The translations under genes were made by a program, and so were the position numbers. The notes beneath the pieces were generated by a model. That model saw nothing but the letters and a program-made list of their open reading frames with translations. It searched no databases and was not told the DNA's origin. Below are positions 10,378 to 19,069 of a DNA stretch of 64,000 bases, in pieces. Source of the DNA: Winogradskyella psychrotolerans (GTDB lineage: Bacteria > Bacteroidota > Bacteroidia > Flavobacteriales > Flavobacteriaceae); the NCBI RefSeq assembly GCF_018860565.1, contig NZ_JAHKPS010000025.1, forward strand, positions 124,001 to 188,000. The letters are read 5' to 3'. Numbering within the stretch: position 1 is the first letter of the stretch; the number at the start of each line of letters is the position of its first letter.

Positions 10378-10815
10378 TTCTCCTTCTTAAAAAAAATTAA
10401 ATCGATTTGTATATTGGAGTATCGTCAACAAACAAGAATTCAAACCGTTAATCAAGGCGATTTGGTCTTTACTATTATTCCAAATGAGAATACGGCATAT
10501 ATTGCAAAGCTAAAGACACCAGCACAAAATTCAGGAAAAATTAAAGTCGGACAAAACGTAAGCATAAAATTAGAAAACTATCCAGATACCGAATTTGGTG
10601 TGTTAAACAGAAAAGTAGAAAACATATCTCTAATTCCTGATAAAGAAGGTTTGTATTTTATTGATGTTTCTTTGTCTGAAAAAATGATTACTTCCTATAA
10701 TAAAGACATAGAATTCAAACAAGAAATGCGAGGTGCTGCCGAAATTATTACCGAAGATTTGAGATTAATAGAGCGTTTCTTTTATCAGTTCAGAGAAGTT
10801 TTAAACCGAAATTAG
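10378..10815 (+). pseudogene. HlyD-family secretion protein, C-terminal fragment
   Basis: About 140 residues corresponding to the distal part of a membrane-fusion protein: VNQGDLVFTIIPNENTAYI, KIKVGQNVSIKLENYPDTEF, a beta-barrel region, and the terminal RGAAEIITEDLRLIERFFYQ seen at the end of peptide-exporter HlyD proteins. The N-terminal anchor and coiled-coil hairpin (roughly 250-300 residues) are absent, and the frame opens directly after a stop at 10375. No ATG is available, only TTG at 10414. It is a relic of an ABC-type (type I) exporter adaptor. Confidence 0.72.
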
Positions 10816-10922
10816 TTTTTATTCACAATTATCTTAGTTCTATTTGTACCATCATTACATCAGTTAGTTATAATGGAGTCTTGACTCTTAGATCTAACAG
10901 CACAGCGGTCTTATATCCTTTT

Positions 10923-11678
10923 TCAATTAAATGTATAAACAATACCATTAGTCAACTCATACTGTGTTTTAGGAATACCAATAATAGGATTGGCATCAAA
11001 ATTATAGGTGAACGCCGTTTTAAAAAGTAGATTTTTTAAGACTTTAATACCAAGAGACGTTTGATTAGAAATTCTATAATCTGAGAACTTTTTTAATAAC
11101 GGCTGGTAATAGGTTGTACTTACTAAAGAAATATTGTCTACGGGATATAAACTGAAAGAAAAATAGGTGCTTCCTCTAAAATCTCTTAGGATGTCAATAG
11201 TTTTATCTGATGCTTCTTCATGTTCAAACATTAATAATGTTCCTAAATAAAACCTGTAATCTTTACTTTTAGACAACTTAAACCGTGGTCCAAGACCTAA
11301 TAATCCTCTGAATTTAATGTCGGAAATAGCATCATACTGACTTTGAGCAAAAATTTCAAGCTTTAAACGTTCTGTGATTTTCCTATTATATCTAATATGC
11401 TGAATGCCTTTGTTCACAAAAGAATTGTCTTCAATTTGTTCAAGCTTTAAATCATTAATAAAAAGATAAAGGTTTTTTCTGGTATTGTATTGAAGCCTCA
11501 AATTGTTGGTGATTTTAAAGATGGACTGTGTATTCTTTATAAGTCCAATATCTAAACTTGCAGAACCTGACCATTTTGATGTATCAGAAATACGTCTCAA
11601 TGATTCTACATTTACAATTTGGGCGTATGTGAGGTTAAGACTAAAAACTAATATAACGAGTAAAAAAAAACGTTTCAT
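10923..11678 (-). CDS. DUF481-family outer-membrane beta-barrel protein
   Basis: 251 residues with a signal peptide (LLVILVFSLNLTYAQ) and then a run of alternating amphipathic beta strands to a C-terminal aromatic/polar end (NGIVYTFN), typical of the DUF481 salt-induced outer membrane protein family. Strands such as WSGSASLDIGLIKNTQSIFK and NNLRLQYNTRKNLYLFIND are characteristic. Function unknown; probably a small OM barrel. It is monocistronic, convergent with the HlyD relic and divergent from gltA. Confidence 0.7.
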   Translation of the reverse strand: MKRFFLLVILVFSLNLTYAQIVNVESLRRISDTSKWSGSASLDIGLIKNTQSIFKITNNLRLQYNTRKNLYLFINDLKLEQIEDNSFVNKGIQHIRYNRKITERLKLEIFAQSQYDAISDIKFRGLLGLGPRFKLSKSKDYRFYLGTLLMFEHEEASDKTIDILRDFRGSTYFSFSLYPVDNISLVSTTYYQPLLKKFSDYRISNQTSLGIKVLKNLLFKTAFTYNFDANPIIGIPKTQYELTNGIVYTFN

Positions 11679-11853
11679 ATCTGTAAAATAAGCACAAAAA
11701 TAGCATGATTTTTTAAGCTTTTAATTAGTAAAAGTCAAGGAATAAAATAGAAGTTAGTTTAAATGTTAAAACCATTATAAATCTACTTTCTAAATCGTTT
11801 GAGATTTCGTAAATTTACAATCCTTAAAATTTATTAAAACCCGAAAAGAAGAT

Positions 11854-13140
11854 ATGTCAGATAAAGCTACATTAGAAATTAATGGCGAGAAGTATGATTT
11901 TCCTGTTATTATAGGAACAGAGAAAGAAGTCGCTATAGATGTTAAGAGTTTAAGAAGTACAACAGGTGGTGTTATTACCTTAGATCCTGGTTACAAAAAT
12001 ACAGGAAGTTGTAAAAGTGCTATAACATTTCTAGATGGCGAAAAAGGTATCTTAAGGTATAGAGGGTATTCTATTGAAGAGTTAGCTGAAAAAGCTGATT
12101 TTTTAGAAGTAGTTTATCTACTTATTTTTGGTGAATTACCAAATAAACAAGAGTTAGACAAGTTTCATGAAGATATAAAATCACATTCTGTTGTAGATGA
12201 TGATCTCAAAAAGATATTAGATGCTTTTCCTAAGTCAGCACATCCAATGGGTGTTTTATCTTCATTAACAAGTGCGCTTACAGCATTTTATCCATCTTCT
12301 GTAAATGTAGCTTCGGAAGAGGCTATGTATAATTCTATTGTTACTATTTTAGGTAAATTCCCTGTTATTGTAGCTTGGACGATGCGTAAAAAACAAGGTT
12401 TACCTTTAGAATATGGTGATGATAATTTAGGTTATGTAGAGAACATTCTTAAAATGATGTTTAAGAGCCCAAATAGTGAATACAAACAAAATCCAATTCT
12501 TGTAAATGCTTTAGATAAACTTTTAATCTTACACGCAGATCATGAGCAAAATTGTTCTACATCAACGGTAAGAATTACAGGATCGTCTCATGCAGGACTT
12601 TTTGTTTCTCTAGCTTCAGGTATTTCTGCACTTTGGGGACCATTACATGGTGGTGCTAACCAAGCCGTTTTAGAAATGTTAGAAGCCATAAAAGAAGATG
12701 GTGGTGATACCAAAAAATATATGGCTAAAGCTAAGGATAAAAATGACCCTTTCCGTTTGATGGGCTTTGGACACCGTGTATATAAAAACTTTGATCCAAG
12801 AGCTAAGATTATTAAAGTTGCCGCTGATGAAGTGTTATCAGATTTAGGCATTAAAGATCCTATTTTAGATATTGCAAAAGGTTTAGAAAAAGAAGCTTTA
12901 GAAGATCCATATTTTGTAGATAGAAAATTATATCCAAACGTAGATTTCTATTCTGGTATTATTTACAGAGCTATGGGAATACCGGTAGAAATGTTTACCG
13001 TAATGTTTGCTTTAGGTCGTTTACCTGGTTGGATAGCACAATGGAAAGAAATGAGACGAAATAACGAGCCAATCGGTCGTCCAAGACAGTTATATATTGG
13101 TGAAACCTATAGACCTTTCAAGGCTATTGATAAGAGATAA
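11854..13140 (+). CDS. gltA: Citrate synthase
   Basis: A 428-residue type II (hexameric-type length) citrate synthase condensing oxaloacetate and acetyl-CoA. It has an N-terminal beta domain (LEINGEKYDFPVIIGTE) and the catalytic regions HADHEQNCSTSTVR, GPLHGGANQAVLEML and MGFGHRVYKNFDPRA, with a catalytic Asp near VDFYSGI. The 5' region carries a TAAATTTA -7-like box about 45 bp upstream. A terminator follows at 13160. Confidence 0.97.
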   Translation: MSDKATLEINGEKYDFPVIIGTEKEVAIDVKSLRSTTGGVITLDPGYKNTGSCKSAITFLDGEKGILRYRGYSIEELAEKADFLEVVYLLIFGELPNKQELDKFHEDIKSHSVVDDDLKKILDAFPKSAHPMGVLSSLTSALTAFYPSSVNVASEEAMYNSIVTILGKFPVIVAWTMRKKQGLPLEYGDDNLGYVENILKMMFKSPNSEYKQNPILVNALDKLLILHADHEQNCSTSTVRITGSSHAGLFVSLASGISALWGPLHGGANQAVLEMLEAIKEDGGDTKKYMAKAKDKNDPFRLMGFGHRVYKNFDPRAKIIKVAADEVLSDLGIKDPILDIAKGLEKEALEDPYFVDRKLYPNVDFYSGIIYRAMGIPVEMFTVMFALGRLPGWIAQWKEMRRNNEPIGRPRQLYIGETYRPFKAIDKR

Positions 13141-13159
13141 TTGATTGTAATAAACTTAT

Positions 13160-13191
13160 AAAAGCTTCATCTATGTTATGGAGCTTTTTTT
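13160..13191 (+). terminator. gltA terminator
   Basis: Stem AAAAGCTTCAT / ATGGAGCTTTT (with G-U pairing) followed by a T run, about 20 bp after the gltA stop. Confidence 0.75.
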
Positions 13192-13292
13192 ATGCGCAAC
13201 TTTATGAAATGCTCATACAGGTAGTTTATTATTCTAATGAAATTGTAATTAGGCTGTTTCATTTGACTGTAAATAACAATTAATATTAACAC

Positions 13293-14204
13293 ATGAAATT
13301 AAACATACAAAACGAAACCTCACGTTTAAAAGCCGTTATTCTTGGTACAGCCAAAAGTATTGGTCCTATACCATCAATAGAAGACGCTTATGATCCTAAA
13401 TCCATACAGCATATAAAAGCTGGTACCTATCCAACAGAAGATGATATGATAAAGGAGATGGATGCTGTTGTGGAAGTGTTTAAAAAATACAATGTAACGG
13501 TTTTTAGACCCGAAATTATAGCGGATTATAATCAAATATTTTCTAGAGACATCGCCTTTGTAATAGAAGATAAATTGATAAAAGCAAACATATTACCAGA
13601 TCGTGAACGTGAGTACACTGCAATTCAGCATGTGCTAAATAAAATAGGGGAGGAGAATATTATTGTACTACCAGAAGAATGCCACGTAGAAGGGGGAGAT
13701 GTTATGCCTTGGAACGATTATATTTTTATTGGTACTTACTCTGGTGATGATTATTCAGATTATATAACGGCTAGGACTAATACAGATGCCGTTATAGCCA
13801 TACAAGAGTTGTTTCCTCACAAAACCGTTAAGGCTTTCGAATTACGTAAGTCTAACACAGATCCAAAAGAGAATGCATTACACTTAGACTGTTGTTTTCA
13901 ACCTATTGGTAAGGATAAAGCCATTCTTCATAAAAATGGATTTTTAGTTGAAAAGGAATATGAATGGTTACTGAATTTCTTTGGAAAGGAGAATGTCTTT
14001 GAAATTACAAAAGAAGAAATGTATAATATGAATAGTAATGTCTTTTCTATTTCTGAAGACGTTATTATTTCAGAAAAGAATTTTACGAGGTTAAATACGT
14101 GGTTAAGGGAAAAAGGCTTTACTGTTGAGGAAGTACCTTATGCCGAAATTGCGAAACAAGAAGGTTTATTGCGCTGTTCTACAATGCCTTTAATTAGGGA
14201 ATAA
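13293..14204 (+). CDS. Amidinohydrolase of the DDAH / arginine deiminase-like superfamily
   Basis: 303 residues of the guanidino-group modifying superfamily (pentein fold). Visible active-site elements are the acidic motif in SRDIAFVIED, ECHVEGGDVMPWND, the catalytic His in ENALHLDCCFQPIGK, and a C-terminal nucleophile Cys in GLLRCSTMPLIRE. The closest functional labels are dimethylarginine dimethylaminohydrolase or arginine deiminase-type; the actual substrate is not determinable. A second family member (ctlX) lies at 24570. Its stop abuts the convergent acyl-CoA-binding protein gene with no spacer. Confidence 0.8.
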   Translation: MKLNIQNETSRLKAVILGTAKSIGPIPSIEDAYDPKSIQHIKAGTYPTEDDMIKEMDAVVEVFKKYNVTVFRPEIIADYNQIFSRDIAFVIEDKLIKANILPDREREYTAIQHVLNKIGEENIIVLPEECHVEGGDVMPWNDYIFIGTYSGDDYSDYITARTNTDAVIAIQELFPHKTVKAFELRKSNTDPKENALHLDCCFQPIGKDKAILHKNGFLVEKEYEWLLNFFGKENVFEITKEEMYNMNSNVFSISEDVIISEKNFTRLNTWLREKGFTVEEVPYAEIAKQEGLLRCSTMPLIRE

Positions 14205-14471
14205 TTATTTACGATATAGAAAATAATTGTTTACAAGATTAATGTACTTTTGTTTTGCTTCATCTTGCGAGATGTTTTTGACTTGAAATAAAGCATTAGT
14301 TTTAAAAGCATTTATAATAGGTTTACGACTGCTAGGGCGATCATAATTATTAGTTGCTTTTTTAAAATAAGCATAAAGGCGTAATAAAAAATCGGCAGGA
14401 AAAGGTTCCGTATGGTCGTTTACACGATCTACCGCAGTTTTAAATTCTATGTCTAATTGTTCTGAAGTCAT
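14205..14471 (-). CDS. Acyl-CoA-binding protein
   Basis: 88 residues with the ACBP four-helix pattern: FKTAVDRVNDH, LLRLYAYFKKATNNYDRPS (cf. the family LYxxYKQAT region), then INAFKTNALFQVKNISQDEA and a YINLVNNY helix. ACBPs bind long-chain acyl-CoA and buffer or deliver it to acyltransferases. Its start overlaps the psd stop by four bases (ATGA), so it is translated with the phospholipid genes. Cytoplasmic; no signal peptide. Confidence 0.85.
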   Translation of the reverse strand: MTSEQLDIEFKTAVDRVNDHTEPFPADFLLRLYAYFKKATNNYDRPSSRKPIINAFKTNALFQVKNISQDEAKQKYINLVNNYFLYRK

Positions 14472-15121
14472 TTCATTTCTGCAATGATACTTTCGCCGCC
14501 TTTTACTTTTTGGTTAAGTTCAACTTTAATATCAGCATCCAAAGGTAAAAATAAATCTACACGCGAGCCAAATTTTATAAATCCAGAATCCGATCCTTGT
14601 TCTACTTTAGTACCTACTTTAGCATAATTAACGATACGTCTAGCTAGGGCTCCAGCAATTTGACGATACAATACTTTACCAAAACCATCATTTTCTACTA
14701 CAACTGTAGTACGCTCGTTTTCCTCACTAGCTTTAGGATGCCAAGCTACTAAATACTTTCCTGGATGATACTTGCTAAATGTTACTTTTCCAGCGATTGG
14801 ATGACGCGTAACATGTACATTTATAGGAGACATAAACACAGAAACTTGAATACGTTTATCTTTAAAAACTTCATTTTCCATAACTTCTTCAATCACTACC
14901 ACCTTACCATCAACCGGAGATAATGCTTGCTTTTCGTTAGCATGCGTATTTCGTTTTGGATTTCTGAAAAATTGTAAAATAAGAATAAAGAACACCAAAA
15001 TAGCTAGCATTAGCCCTTTTCGTATCCATTCATTAGTGATAAATCCATCAATTAAAAAAAACGAACCCACAACAATCACTAGAGTTATGAATATAATTTT
15101 ATGACCTTCTTTATGAAACAT
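14468..15121 (-). CDS. psd: Phosphatidylserine decarboxylase (short, Psd-related)
   Basis: 217 residues. Makes phosphatidylethanolamine by decarboxylating phosphatidylserine. Two N-terminal hydrophobic segments are followed by LSPVDGKVVVIEEV, VFMSPINVHVTRHPIAGKV and HPGKYLVAWHPKASEENER. The C-terminal GFIKFGSRVDLFLP holds the Gly-Ser pair at which the proenzyme self-cleaves to form the pyruvoyl group. The length matches the short pro-enzyme class found in Bacteroidetes. Its start overlaps the end of cdsA by 11 bases. Confidence 0.93.
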   Translation of the reverse strand: MFHKEGHKIIFITLVIVVGSFFLIDGFITNEWIRKGLMLAILVFFILILQFFRNPKRNTHANEKQALSPVDGKVVVIEEVMENEVFKDKRIQVSVFMSPINVHVTRHPIAGKVTFSKYHPGKYLVAWHPKASEENERTTVVVENDGFGKVLYRQIAGALARRIVNYAKVGTKVEQGSDSGFIKFGSRVDLFLPLDADIKVELNQKVKGGESIIAEMK

Positions 15122-15932
15122 AGTTTAAAATTCTTAAAAATAAATAAATAAATGGTGCAGCAAATATAATACTATCTAACCTATCTAATAGCCCTCCATG
15201 GCCAGGCATTATTGCTCCACTGTCTTTTACTCCAGCTTGACGTTTAAATTTAGACTCAATTAAATCTCCAAAAGTGCCTAAAACACTAACAATAATAGCT
15301 AATATTAGCCATGGTGTAAAACCAAGAGTTTCTGTATATGTAGCAATAAAATAGCTAGATATACATGCAAAAAATAATCCTCCTAAAAAACCTTCTACTG
15401 TTTTCTTAGGAGATATGCTTGGGAATAATTTTTGTTTACCAAAATTCTTACCTACTAAATAAGCAGCACTGTCGTTAATCCAGATCAGTATAAAACTACC
15501 TAATAATAATAATGGAGTAAATTCATTTTGGTAGTTTGCTATAAGAAGCATAAAGACAAAACCACTAGATAAATAAAATGTTGTAGCTATATAGCGTTTA
15601 GATTCAAAAAGTGGGATTTTCTTTGACGTAAAAAGATCTTTAATTAAAATGAGGTTGACAAAGGTGGTAATAACTAATAAAATCTGAATGGCTTCATCAG
15701 TTCCTGTGATAGTTGAATTTTGTAAACAAACATACCAAAACCCAATATAGATAATAAAATATACGATGTATTGAATAAAAGACTTAAGCTTAATGAGCTT
15801 GCTAAATTCTGTAAGCGAGATAATACCGAATACTCCAATAAGTATAACGGTAGCTTGTTGGATAAAAAGTGAACCAATAAGAAGTGCCACATACACAGCA
15901 CCAGATAAGGCTCTTGTGGCTAATTCTTTCAT
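15111..15932 (-). CDS. cdsA: Phosphatidate cytidylyltransferase (CDP-diglyceride synthase)
   Basis: 273 residues, about eight membrane segments. Converts phosphatidic acid and CTP to CDP-diacylglycerol, the precursor of PS/PE and other phospholipids. The signature LFPSISPKKTVEGFLGGL and the C-terminal GDLIESKFKRQAGVKDSG...PGHGGLLDRLDS are diagnostic. The TAATG-type one-base overlap with the upstream LUD gene indicates translational coupling. The PS synthase (pssA) linking Cds and Psd is not in this window. Confidence 0.96.
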   Translation of the reverse strand: MKELATRALSGAVYVALLIGSLFIQQATVILIGVFGIISLTEFSKLIKLKSFIQYIVYFIIYIGFWYVCLQNSTITGTDEAIQILLVITTFVNLILIKDLFTSKKIPLFESKRYIATTFYLSSGFVFMLLIANYQNEFTPLLLLGSFILIWINDSAAYLVGKNFGKQKLFPSISPKKTVEGFLGGLFFACISSYFIATYTETLGFTPWLILAIIVSVLGTFGDLIESKFKRQAGVKDSGAIMPGHGGLLDRLDSIIFAAPFIYLFLRILNYVS

Positions 15933-16540
15933 TATAAATCTTCTAGTAAGAGCAAGTATAAATTTTTAGAACTGCTGCCATATGTTAAAAAGTCTTTATC
16001 ATCTGCAGTTTTAAAATGCTTAATTGTAGTAATATTTGTAGGTATTGTTGCTTTACTTTTTGCTTTTATGCCTTTAAGACCTTCGCCAATAGTTTCTACA
16101 AATTGACTTGTTGTGGCATAAATAATGAAGTGGTCTGGTAATTCAATTAATTTTTTTTCGGCAATTTGATTTGAAGAAATCAATAAAGAACCATCATCAG
16201 AAATTAAATATTCGCAAGTAGATAAAAAATAGGCACTTTCCGAAAGCTTTTTAGTACTATTAAGATTGAAATCTTTAAATAATTCAGATAAGCGTTGGTC
16301 TATTAAGAAAACTTTATCATTATGCCAATTGTTTTCGTCTAGTATTGCGTTAAAACTTTCTTTAACTTCTTCAATATTTTCACAATACAAGAATTTACCA
16401 CCATTGGCTTTAAAATTAATAGTAAAGCGTTCATCTACAGGTAGCTTAACCTCTGGCATATATTTGCCACGCTCTTGATTCGGTATGTGCTCTTCTGTCG
16501 GTTCAGACTTTTTTCCGAAGAATTTACGAAATAAGCTCAT
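15932..16540 (-). CDS. LUD-domain (LutC/YkgG-like) protein
   Basis: 202 residues. It carries a short basic N-terminus (SLFRKFFGKK), then a LUD-type fold with FLYCENIEEVKESFNAIL, STCEYLISDDGSLLISSNQ and the C-terminal DDKDFLTYGSSSKNLYLLLL. LutC proteins belong to lactate oxidation complexes, but no lutA or lutB is nearby; here it is first gene of the cdsA-psd-ACBP operon. Its role there is unknown. Confidence 0.78.
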   Translation of the reverse strand: MSLFRKFFGKKSEPTEEHIPNQERGKYMPEVKLPVDERFTINFKANGGKFLYCENIEEVKESFNAILDENNWHNDKVFLIDQRLSELFKDFNLNSTKKLSESAYFLSTCEYLISDDGSLLISSNQIAEKKLIELPDHFIIYATTSQFVETIGEGLKGIKAKSKATIPTNITTIKHFKTADDKDFLTYGSSSKNLYLLLLEDL

Positions 16541-16585
16541 TCAATAGTTGCGATTAATCCTGTCGTTTGTGTGATTTTCAAATAT

Positions 16586-16625
16586 AAAAAAACTTAAATT
16601 AACATTGGGTTAATTTAAGTTTTTT
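16586..16625 (-). terminator. Terminator of rsfS-ftsH
   Basis: A 16-bp A/T stem (AAAAAACTTAAATTAA with TTAATTTAAGTTTTTT) around a seven-base loop (CATTGGG), just beyond the ftsH stop on the minus strand. It is symmetrical enough to work both ways and separates ftsH from the LUD-cdsA operon. Confidence 0.8.
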
Positions 16626-16642
16626 ATATGATTGTATATAGG

Positions 16643-18586
16643 TTATTCTTCCTCTTCGTTTGAGGTTAGTGTATTTTCAAAAGTACGCTTACCAAAAATC
16701 TTTTCAAGATTATCTTTAAAGATAACTTCTTTGTCTAATAGTACTTCTGCTAATTCGGTAAGTTTATCTTTATTATTCTCTAATAACTTAATAGCACGTT
16801 GATATTGCTCTTCAATAATATCAGAAATTTCTCTATCAATAAGCTCTGCTGTTTTTTCGCTATATGGCTTTGTAAAACCATATTCAGATTGTCCTGAAGA
16901 ATCATAATACGTTAGGTTTCCTACTTTGTCACTTAGACCATAAACAGTAACCATAGCTCTCGCTTGTTTTGTTACTTTTTCTAAGTCACTTAGGGCACCT
17001 GTAGAAATTTTATCAAAAATTACTTTTTCTGCAGCTCTACCGCCTAATGCAGCACACATTTCATCTAGCATTTGTTCTGGGTGCACTATTAAGCGTTCTT
17101 CAGGCAAATACCATGCAGCACCAAGAGAACGTCCTCTAGGTACAATGGTTACTTTTACCAATGGAGCAGCGTGCTCAAGCATCCAGCTCACAGTCGCATG
17201 ACCAGCTTCGTGAAAAGCCACGGCTCTCTTTTCTGCTGGAGTTATAATTTTATTCTTCTTTTCTAGGCCTCCAATGATTCTATCAACAGCATCTAAGAAA
17301 TCTTGTTTGTTTACAGACTTCTTTCCTTTTCTTGCTGCTATTAAAGCTGCTTCATTACAAACATTAGCAATATCTGCACCAGAAAAACCAGGTGTTTGTT
17401 TGGCTAAGAAATCGATATCTAATGTCTCTTCTTTTTTTAGTGGTCGTAAATGCACTTCAAAAATCTCTTTACGCTCTCTAACGTCTGGAAGATCTACATA
17501 AATTTGACGGTCAAAACGACCAGCTCTCATAAGTGCGCTATCTAAAACGTCTGCTCGGTTTGTTGCAGCTAATACAATAACGTTAGTATTAGTTCCAAAA
17601 CCATCCATTTCTGTTAAGAGTTGGTTCAACGTGTTTTCGCGTTCATCATTAGAACCAGACATGTTGTTTTTACCTCTTGCTCTACCAATAGCATCAATCT
17701 CATCAATAAAAATAATTGAAGGAGATTTTTCTTTAGCTTGTTTAAATAAATCTCTTACACGCGATGCCCCAACACCAACAAACATTTCCACAAAGTCTGA
17801 TCCAGATAGTGAAAAGAACGGTACTTGTGCTTCACCTGCAACGGCTTTAGCTAATAAGGTTTTACCTGTTCCCGGAGGTCCTACTAATAATGCGCCTTTT
17901 GGGATTTTACCACCTAAAGCAGTATATTTTTCTGGGAACTTTAAGAAGTCTACAATTTCTTGTACTTCTTCTTTCGCTCCTTCTAAACCAGCGACATCTT
18001 TAAAAGACGTCTTCGTATCTATTTTTTCGTCAAAAAGTTTAGCTTTAGATTTTCCGATATTAAAAATTTGTCCGCCAGCTCCACCGCCACCTCCAGATGA
18101 CATGCGTCGCATGATAAAAATCCAAACACCAATAATAAGAACAAAAGGCAATAATGTAAGTAATAAATCTCCCCATACATTTTGTTCAGATTTAAATCCT
18201 ACAGCAACATCTAGATTATTTTCAGCTGTTATAGCATTTATTTCTTCTTGGAATAATTTTAAATCACCAAATTCGAATTTATAATTAGGTGTTGCAGCTA
18301 CAGAAGGTAGAATTGTATTTGGTTTTGAACCTTTGTGTAGATCTAAAGCTTGGGCTTCTTTAGTTAAATATACTCGAGCCTCACGGTTATTAATAATTTC
18401 TACTTTTTTAACCTCTCCGTTACGTAAATAGTTAAAAAACTCTGTTGGAGTAGTTTGTTTCCCCGTAGAACTTCCAAATCCACCTGAGAAAATTTGTATT
18501 GATATAAATATCGCAATGATAATTCCGTAAATCCAATATGGATTTAGTTTCGGTTTTTTGTTTAAATTTTTATTGTCTTTAGCCAT
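16643..18586 (-). CDS. ftsH: ATP-dependent zinc metalloprotease FtsH
   Basis: A 647-residue membrane-bound AAA+ protease for quality control of membrane and regulatory proteins. From the chosen ATG (MAKDNKNLNKK): TM1 about 18-34, a periplasmic domain, TM2 about 140-158, a glycine-rich linker, Walker A GPPGTGKT (236-243), Walker B IIFIDEID (291-298), the second region of homology ATNRADVLDSALMRAGRFDR, and zinc site HEAGH (459-463). A longer start at 18646 would overlap rsfS and adds 20 residues unlike the family. It lies 17 bp after rsfS. Confidence 0.97.
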   Translation of the reverse strand: MAKDNKNLNKKPKLNPYWIYGIIIAIFISIQIFSGGFGSSTGKQTTPTEFFNYLRNGEVKKVEIINNREARVYLTKEAQALDLHKGSKPNTILPSVAATPNYKFEFGDLKLFQEEINAITAENNLDVAVGFKSEQNVWGDLLLTLLPFVLIIGVWIFIMRRMSSGGGGGAGGQIFNIGKSKAKLFDEKIDTKTSFKDVAGLEGAKEEVQEIVDFLKFPEKYTALGGKIPKGALLVGPPGTGKTLLAKAVAGEAQVPFFSLSGSDFVEMFVGVGASRVRDLFKQAKEKSPSIIFIDEIDAIGRARGKNNMSGSNDERENTLNQLLTEMDGFGTNTNVIVLAATNRADVLDSALMRAGRFDRQIYVDLPDVRERKEIFEVHLRPLKKEETLDIDFLAKQTPGFSGADIANVCNEAALIAARKGKKSVNKQDFLDAVDRIIGGLEKKNKIITPAEKRAVAFHEAGHATVSWMLEHAAPLVKVTIVPRGRSLGAAWYLPEERLIVHPEQMLDEMCAALGGRAAEKVIFDKISTGALSDLEKVTKQARAMVTVYGLSDKVGNLTYYDSSGQSEYGFTKPYSEKTAELIDREISDIIEEQYQRAIKLLENNKDKLTELAEVLLDKEVIFKDNLEKIFGKRTFENTLTSNEEEE

Positions 18587-18603
18587 TATAAGCGTTTCTC
18601 TTT

Positions 18604-18975
18604 TTAGTAACTTGTTTCTATTTGGGTGATTTTTGCATCTCCCCAAAGACTTTCAATATCGTAGTATTCTCTGATGTGTTTTTGAAATACATGGACTACA
18701 ACGTTAACATAATCCATCAAAACCCATTCGGCATTTTCGGTACCCTCTACATGCCAAGGTTTATCCTTAAGTGTTTTGCTAACTTGTTTTTGGATGGAAT
18801 TGACGATTGCATTTACTTGCGTATTTGAAGATCCTTCGCAGACAATAAAATAATCACAAACCGTATTTTCTATTTCTCTTAAATCTAAAATTGTAATTTC
18901 TTTTCCTTTAACTTCTTCTATGCCTCCAATGATGGTTGTAATGAGTTGGTCTGGATTGATTTTTTCTTTCGTCAT
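18604..18975 (-). CDS. rsfS: Ribosomal silencing factor RsfS
   Basis: 123 residues of the RsfS/Iojap family. It binds L14 on the large subunit and blocks subunit joining when nutrients are scarce. Characteristic stretches are GKEITILDLREIENTVCDYF, VCEGSSNTQVNAIV and DKPWHVEGTENAEWVLMDYV, ending in HIREYYDIESLWGDA. It is the first gene of the rsfS-ftsH pair and divergent from birA. Confidence 0.96.
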   Translation of the reverse strand: MTKEKINPDQLITTIIGGIEEVKGKEITILDLREIENTVCDYFIVCEGSSNTQVNAIVNSIQKQVSKTLKDKPWHVEGTENAEWVLMDYVNVVVHVFQKHIREYYDIESLWGDAKITQIETSY

Positions 18976-19069
18976 TAATTTCAGTTAATTTTGTGCAAAG
19001 TTATTATTTTTTTAGTTCTTGTAAGCTCTAAATATCATAAGAAAACTATAAAATAAATTTTCCGTTTTT

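Noticed and set aside
15932..16540. Lactate utilisation (LutABC) operon
   Set aside because: Only a LutC-like protein is present, coupled to phospholipid genes; no LutA or LutB.
17631..18284. Long open frame opposite ftsH (217 codons)
   Set aside because: It is antisense to a clearly conserved FtsH reading frame, and its composition (Ser/Pro/Ile rich) is what the complement of that gene gives.
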